Origin: Eimeria necatrix
Taxonomy: Eukaryota; Apicomplexa; Conoidasida; Eucoccidiorida; Eimeriidae
DNA: 64,000 nt
Assembly (NCBI RefSeq): GCF_000499385.1
Contig: NW_013654563.1
Location: 1-64,000 of the forward strand
Reading direction: 5' to 3'
Shown here: positions 60,501-64,000 of the stretch, one piece after another
Layout of the letters: every line of letters starts with the position of its first letter
Position numbering within the stretch: the stretch's first letter is position 1
The notes under the pieces: generated by a model
Databases searched by the model: none
Told to the model about the DNA's origin: nothing
The model's input: only the letters and a program-made list of their open reading frames with translations
Position numbers and translations under genes: made by a program

Positions 60501-61056
60501 ATGCACCACATATTTAATTTCTATCACATTTTTTGCTCGTGCAATCTTCAGTAACGGACCCCCAAAAATTTTCCAGAGAGCATAATGCGAAAACGATCCA
60601 AACAGGGGAAGGAAATATGTGTCAAGTGCAGGCCCAGGCAATTGAGTTGGCAATATACACCGTAGACTCCAAAGCAGGGACACAGACACTGTACAGGCAG
60701 TTCCTGATGTGAGCATTTTTGCTCATTCTTCTAGTTTACAGATTTTTCAAAGTCTTGTTCCCGTTTTGCAGGCAATTGAGTTGGCATTATACACCGTAGA
60801 CTCCAAAGCAGGAACGCAGCCACTGCATGGGCAGTTCCTGATATGAGCATTTTTGTTCATTCTCCTACTTTATCTGTGTTTTAGTAATATGTATATGGAC
60901 ATATGTTTCAGACACCCTGACGGCACTACTGTGGAAGTCACTGTACCCATAGCCGTGGAAAAAAGGCCAGTGGAGGGCACGAAAAACCATGACTCATCCT
61001 TAATGCAAGCAGATGCACAAAGAACATCCACGAACCACAGCGACAACGCCTTATAA
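54557..61056 (+). CDS. Multi-pass membrane protein with C2-like region, 1107 aa, 21 exons
   Basis: Twenty-one exons fit one frame (3324 nt): 54557-55159, 55241-55339, 55384-55477, 55674-55771, 56036-56287, 56536-56713, 56973-57104, 57347-57562, 57678-57702, 57725-57836, 57970-58035, 58174-58435, 58557-58616, 58738-58851, 59016-59126, 59343-59560, 59653-59782, 59910-60109, 60259-60396, 60638-60708, 60912-61056. The N-terminus has a Lys-rich stretch (TKKKKKGKKK), then a coiled coil. A beta-rich region follows (YRVEWLRAP, GWGAFPLIDSDF, PLLRG, LDSWLCNLYF). Four probable transmembrane helices lie near the C-terminus (ISALICAVLALWCCSLLF, ICISVAGPAASLAAFVIASV, ATALSPALMALI, GVIISLLIDLAFIGLG), then a soluble end with FLIHPDGTTVEV. 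From memory, this layout matches uncharacterised transmembrane proteins conserved in alveolates. Function unknown. Exon 10 appears to end at a GC donor. A duplicate of exon 20 follows it. Confidence 0.8.
60638..60842 (+). repeat. Tandem duplication of a 71-nt coding exon, second copy with lost donor
   Basis: Copies at 60638-60708 and 60772-60842 are both 71 nt, with about 30 nt of duplicated intron after each; offset 134. Copy 1 ends CTGAT|GTGAGC and splices in phase to 60912. Copy 2 has ATGAGC at the same place, so GT is AT, and reading on meets TGA at once. Copy 2 has the better acceptor tract (cccgttttgcag). Confidence 0.9.
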
Positions 61057-62512
61057 TGCAATGCATTGTGGGTTTAGATCTGGCAGGTAAATATGAAAAT
61101 ACTGTCGGATCCAGCAGAGCAGTGAGACGGATTCATTCCCGATTGAGGACCTCTGCAGACTAATACGAGAGCATTTACGGGACATTTCCAAACAGAAGCT
61201 TTCGCGCCCGTCTTAACTTGCATGAATTCACCATAAAACGGGTAGAATAAATGGCTTCGCCATTTGACCTATAATGAGAATGTGAAAAACTTGGCAGTAG
61301 CGTTCTGCGGAAACTCCTCCTTTTCCGTGCGCTTTTTTTCTAGGCGCCCGTGCATGACATTCGACGAGCATAAGCAAAATCCTTGATAGTGTCAAGAGTT
61401 GTTAGATGTAAGGCAAGAATGCGCTCATCTGCAGTAAGAAGTCTACAATTTATTCGTATTTGTAAACACCTACTGCGCTTCAGCCACATCATGCGCATTG
61501 TAAGATTTTGTCTAGTGTACCGAACGCAGAACAAGGCATCGAACAACCCGAATCTGTAGTTTTAAAGACCGCCTCCAGAGTGAGCTCTAGAGGCATCAAC
61601 CCGACCCGTTAGTACAGAGCGAGCTTTGTGCTAAAGGGTCGGACTGATGCAGTGTTGTACAATATTCTACCAGACCTGAGGATTCCGAAAAACACGATTT
61701 TTTCCGCTGTGACAGTACCGCGATCTAGAGATCAAAACATTATACCCTAAAGCTCAAACAGCAACTGTTTCAGTGTAGATGAACACACACAGTAAAAGTA
61801 GGTACAGCACGGCGTGTAGGACTCGACGCCCCGAGTATCCTGACGGCTTTGTCAAGCCACATACTTGTGTTTGGTTATTGAATAGTGGTGCTCATCAAAT
61901 CGCCAAATGTCTGTACGGGGGCTAACAAGCTCAGCTGTAGTAGCAGAACTTTGCATGTACAGCAGAACTTAGCATGTATTTGGAGCCTCCGCTCAACGCG
62001 CTCAAAGAGGCTTCAGTGTTAAGGCAAGTAACATCACGCCTGGTGGGTTTGTGGAGATTCGGTACAGCGCTGCAACTACCCTACTAGCTCTCTTTCTCCC
62101 TCCTCTCGGCACACAGTGGCACAAAACGTGAGAGTTCCCGGCAGTGCAGGTTGCTTCAAGCTCAAATTCTAGCTATGATGATGTCTACTGGCTTCTGCTG
62201 TGAGCGTCAATGAAAGAAGATGAAGTGTTCAAGAAAGGTTTCGTTTGCCGCTACTCTGAACGTTATTGCCGAGCAACGAAAACGCAGGTGTTTGCTGCCT
62301 CTGTTGCGCCTCTTGTGCAAAGGTTCTTCGCACAATTTGGCTGTCGAATGTAAAATGAGTATGTCATTTCCATAGAGAATGCGTGCTCACCTCTGTACAG
62401 AGAGTCGTCAGAAATCAGAGAGGGCAGCACTGCTTCGCTTTAAATAATGTGCAATCTTGTTGTGAAATTGCAGCACAAATTTAGATAAAAAACATTTTGG
62501 TGATGGCGTATA
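61057..62512. other. 1.5 kb without a confident gene
   Basis: Tail-to-tail intergenic space between the 21-exon gene and the minus-strand gene entering from the right edge. No frame with start or splice support was seen, though the final exons of the right-hand gene could extend into it. Confidence 0.45.
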
Positions 62513-64000
62513 TCATGTTGTCCCTGCCCGCCTCTTATCGGGCTTACAGGTGACTAATCGGTCGCTGGTAAGCTGCATGAAATTGCAGTAAAGTGTGGCG
62601 AACAGCGCTGTCGTCAAGTCCTCGGGTTCCGAAATTCCAGTAAATGCCGATGCCAAATTCGATGCACATAAGTTCATTGCGTTTGCGTGAGGCACCTTAG
62701 ACCAACAGCGGTCATGCCTGGTAGCCTCTGTCAGTACTTGCCTTGAGAAGATAAATTTTTCTTGATGGTGGTTATGCAGCCCAAGGCAAGCACTGTGGCA
62801 GCCCTTCTTGCTCCCCAGCAGTTGGCATTCAACCACATCCACTTTTATTTATCCAGTCTCCGTGGGCTTGACGGGGCTTGAAATTGTTTTACAGGCCCAC
62901 ACAGAGTTCACTGCAGTGCAGATTCAACTGTTTCATGAACCCAGTCAAACGTTTTGGCTACATCTCTGGTTGATCCCAGTACTTAACAAGGTTGAGGTGC
63001 ATAAGCATATCCTGTTTCACGTTTTCAGGAAGGACGCGCTTGTCGCCGCAAATAGGAGCGAAACGAATATAGCGAACCATTGCAAAGTTCATCACTTGGG
63101 CCGCGCAGTTGCAAGAGCACAGCAATATCATTGGAAAGTTATGAAAGAGATTATAACCGTATTTTATGCTTTGATAAAAACGTGATTGGGCCTGCGTATA
63201 CCAGACGGATGAGACCTCAGCGATGTCCATAACAAAAATGAAAATGACCCTGAAGCGTCCCATCGGGTCCCTAAACAAGCCATACTGCACGCAAGGAGGC
63301 AAAAACATCCGCATGTCACCTTTAAGGAAAGCACCGCATTCCCCTCACCGAACCATACTTTTGCTTTTACAGTGCAGGCTAATTTGCAACAAACGGCCTA
63401 CGGTATGGAGGTTCGCAGATTAGGCTTGCTGTGAACACAACTGAAGCTTAATAACTGCCTGTAACCACTTGATACCCTCGACAGGTATATTTAGAAGGCC
63501 CGACCTGCTGATAAGACGGTAGTAGTCCAACAGTACTGTTCTCAGCGAACAGTTCAGTTGCAACGAGGACAGCTGATGAAATAAGCTTCTGAAGTAGGCG
63601 TGGCCAGCACCGGTTGTACACGCAGGACTGGATTTCCTTTACCACTTTTGAGAGCCAAACTGCATTAATTCGGCGAAATACTGACTGTCCTGAAGGCCGC
63701 TGCAACTCCTCTGCCATTGACGAGATCTGGGAAGTGCTCCGCCGCTTGGGTGTTTTTGGTTTTGCTGGCACGTGGCGAATTATGCAACACTCATTAGCGA
63801 AATGGTACCGCAACTCAAGGTCGTCATAATTCAGCTTCTCCAGCTTCTCTGACCCTGAGGCCACGCCTTTTGAAGTGCTGAGCCTCTTTTTCCAATGTTC
63901 CACTGGGTGTTTGTACCTGCTTAGAGTATTTTCTTTCCAGTGTCGCCAGTCACGCCGCACAGTGAGGACTAGTAAAGCCCAAAGGTCACTACAGAGGCTG
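62513..64000 (-). CDS. Unidentified gene entering from the right edge
   Basis: Not recognised. The first visible exon is open from the window edge (LWALLVLTVRRDWRHW) to 63505 and contains KRLSTSKGVASGSEKLEKL and NYDDLELRYHFANECC. It ends CAG|GTCGGG. Phase-0 exons follow at 63284-63216 (YGLFRDPMGRFRVIFIFVMD) and 63191-63096 (AQSRFYQSIKYGYNLFHNF), then one near 62.95-62.89 kb (PKRLTGFMKQLNLHCSELC). A downstream stretch carries ASNLASAFTGISEPEDLTTA, after which a good donor (ACCT|GTAAGC) or, if unspliced, a stop at 62513 follows. The protein mixes charged and hydrophobic segments, and a membrane or membrane-associated role is possible. The N-terminus lies outside the window and the true end is not certain. 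Confidence 0.55.

Noticed and set aside
62513..62842. RhoGAP domain suggested by an NLASAF-like motif
   Set aside because: Only one short motif resembles the family; the arginine-finger and other conserved blocks were not found in adjacent exons.
1..64000. tRNA, rRNA, CRISPR, insertion sequences or telomeric AAACCCT arrays
   Set aside because: Scanning by eye found no cloverleaf-like tRNA consensus, no repeat-spacer arrays, no transposase and no tandem telomere-type repeats; this was not an exhaustive computation.

Overview
The window looks like nuclear DNA of a coccidian apicomplexan, most likely an eimeriid such as Eimeria or Cyclospora. The basis is one ApiAP2-type protein with a single AP2 domain, a secreted protein with motifs of the apicomplexan CPW-WPC family, a TSP1-domain type I membrane protein, many short GT-AG introns, and amino-acid runs (Gln, Ala, Leu, Ser) encoded by CAG/CTG-rich DNA. 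No bacterial, organellar, viral or CRISPR features were seen. Most genes are split, so they were rebuilt by reading both strands and joining exons only where splice signals and codon phase agreed. Five multi-exon models (genes 2, 4, 6, 10 and 12 below) close in frame over their whole length, and the single-exon gene 11 is a closed frame; the others are partial or approximate.

Layout, left to right. (1) 1-2459, minus: a Ser-rich protein running off the left edge. (2) 2605-5115, minus: a nine-exon gene whose C-terminal half recalls the mostly bacterial DUF3626 domain. About 5.1-9.5 kb holds no confident gene, only two tandem duplications and weak exon candidates. (3) 9560-11383, plus: a secreted CPW-WPC-like protein. 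(4) 11587-13355, minus: casein kinase 1, convergent with gene 3. About 13.4-17.9 kb is mostly unassigned. (5) 17888-18472, plus: a 44-residue CX9C protein with a 16-nt microexon. (6) 19691-23928, minus: a TSP1 membrane protein. About 24-31 kb has no confident gene. (7) 30954-32066, minus: the 3' part of an unknown gene. (8) 33696-37241, plus: a Gln-rich protein.

Right half. (9) 38391-41359, minus: a protein with KH-like segments. (10) 42558-46329, minus: an ApiAP2 protein. (11) 48377-53419, minus: a 1680-residue intronless, low-complexity protein. (12) 54557-61056, plus: a 21-exon, 1107-residue membrane protein with a C2-like region. It contains a tandem exon duplication in which one copy has lost its 5' splice site. 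(13) 62513-64000, minus: an unknown gene running off the right edge.

The genes do not form a pathway; this is an ordinary stretch of independent, mostly single-copy genes. Genes 3 and 6 suggest products for the cell surface or the secretory route. Gene 4 is cytosolic signalling, gene 9 probable RNA binding and gene 10 transcription control. The strongest anomalies are the damaged exon duplication of gene 12, the DUF3626-like domain of gene 2 with its 42-codon internal duplication, and the 44-residue CX9C protein.
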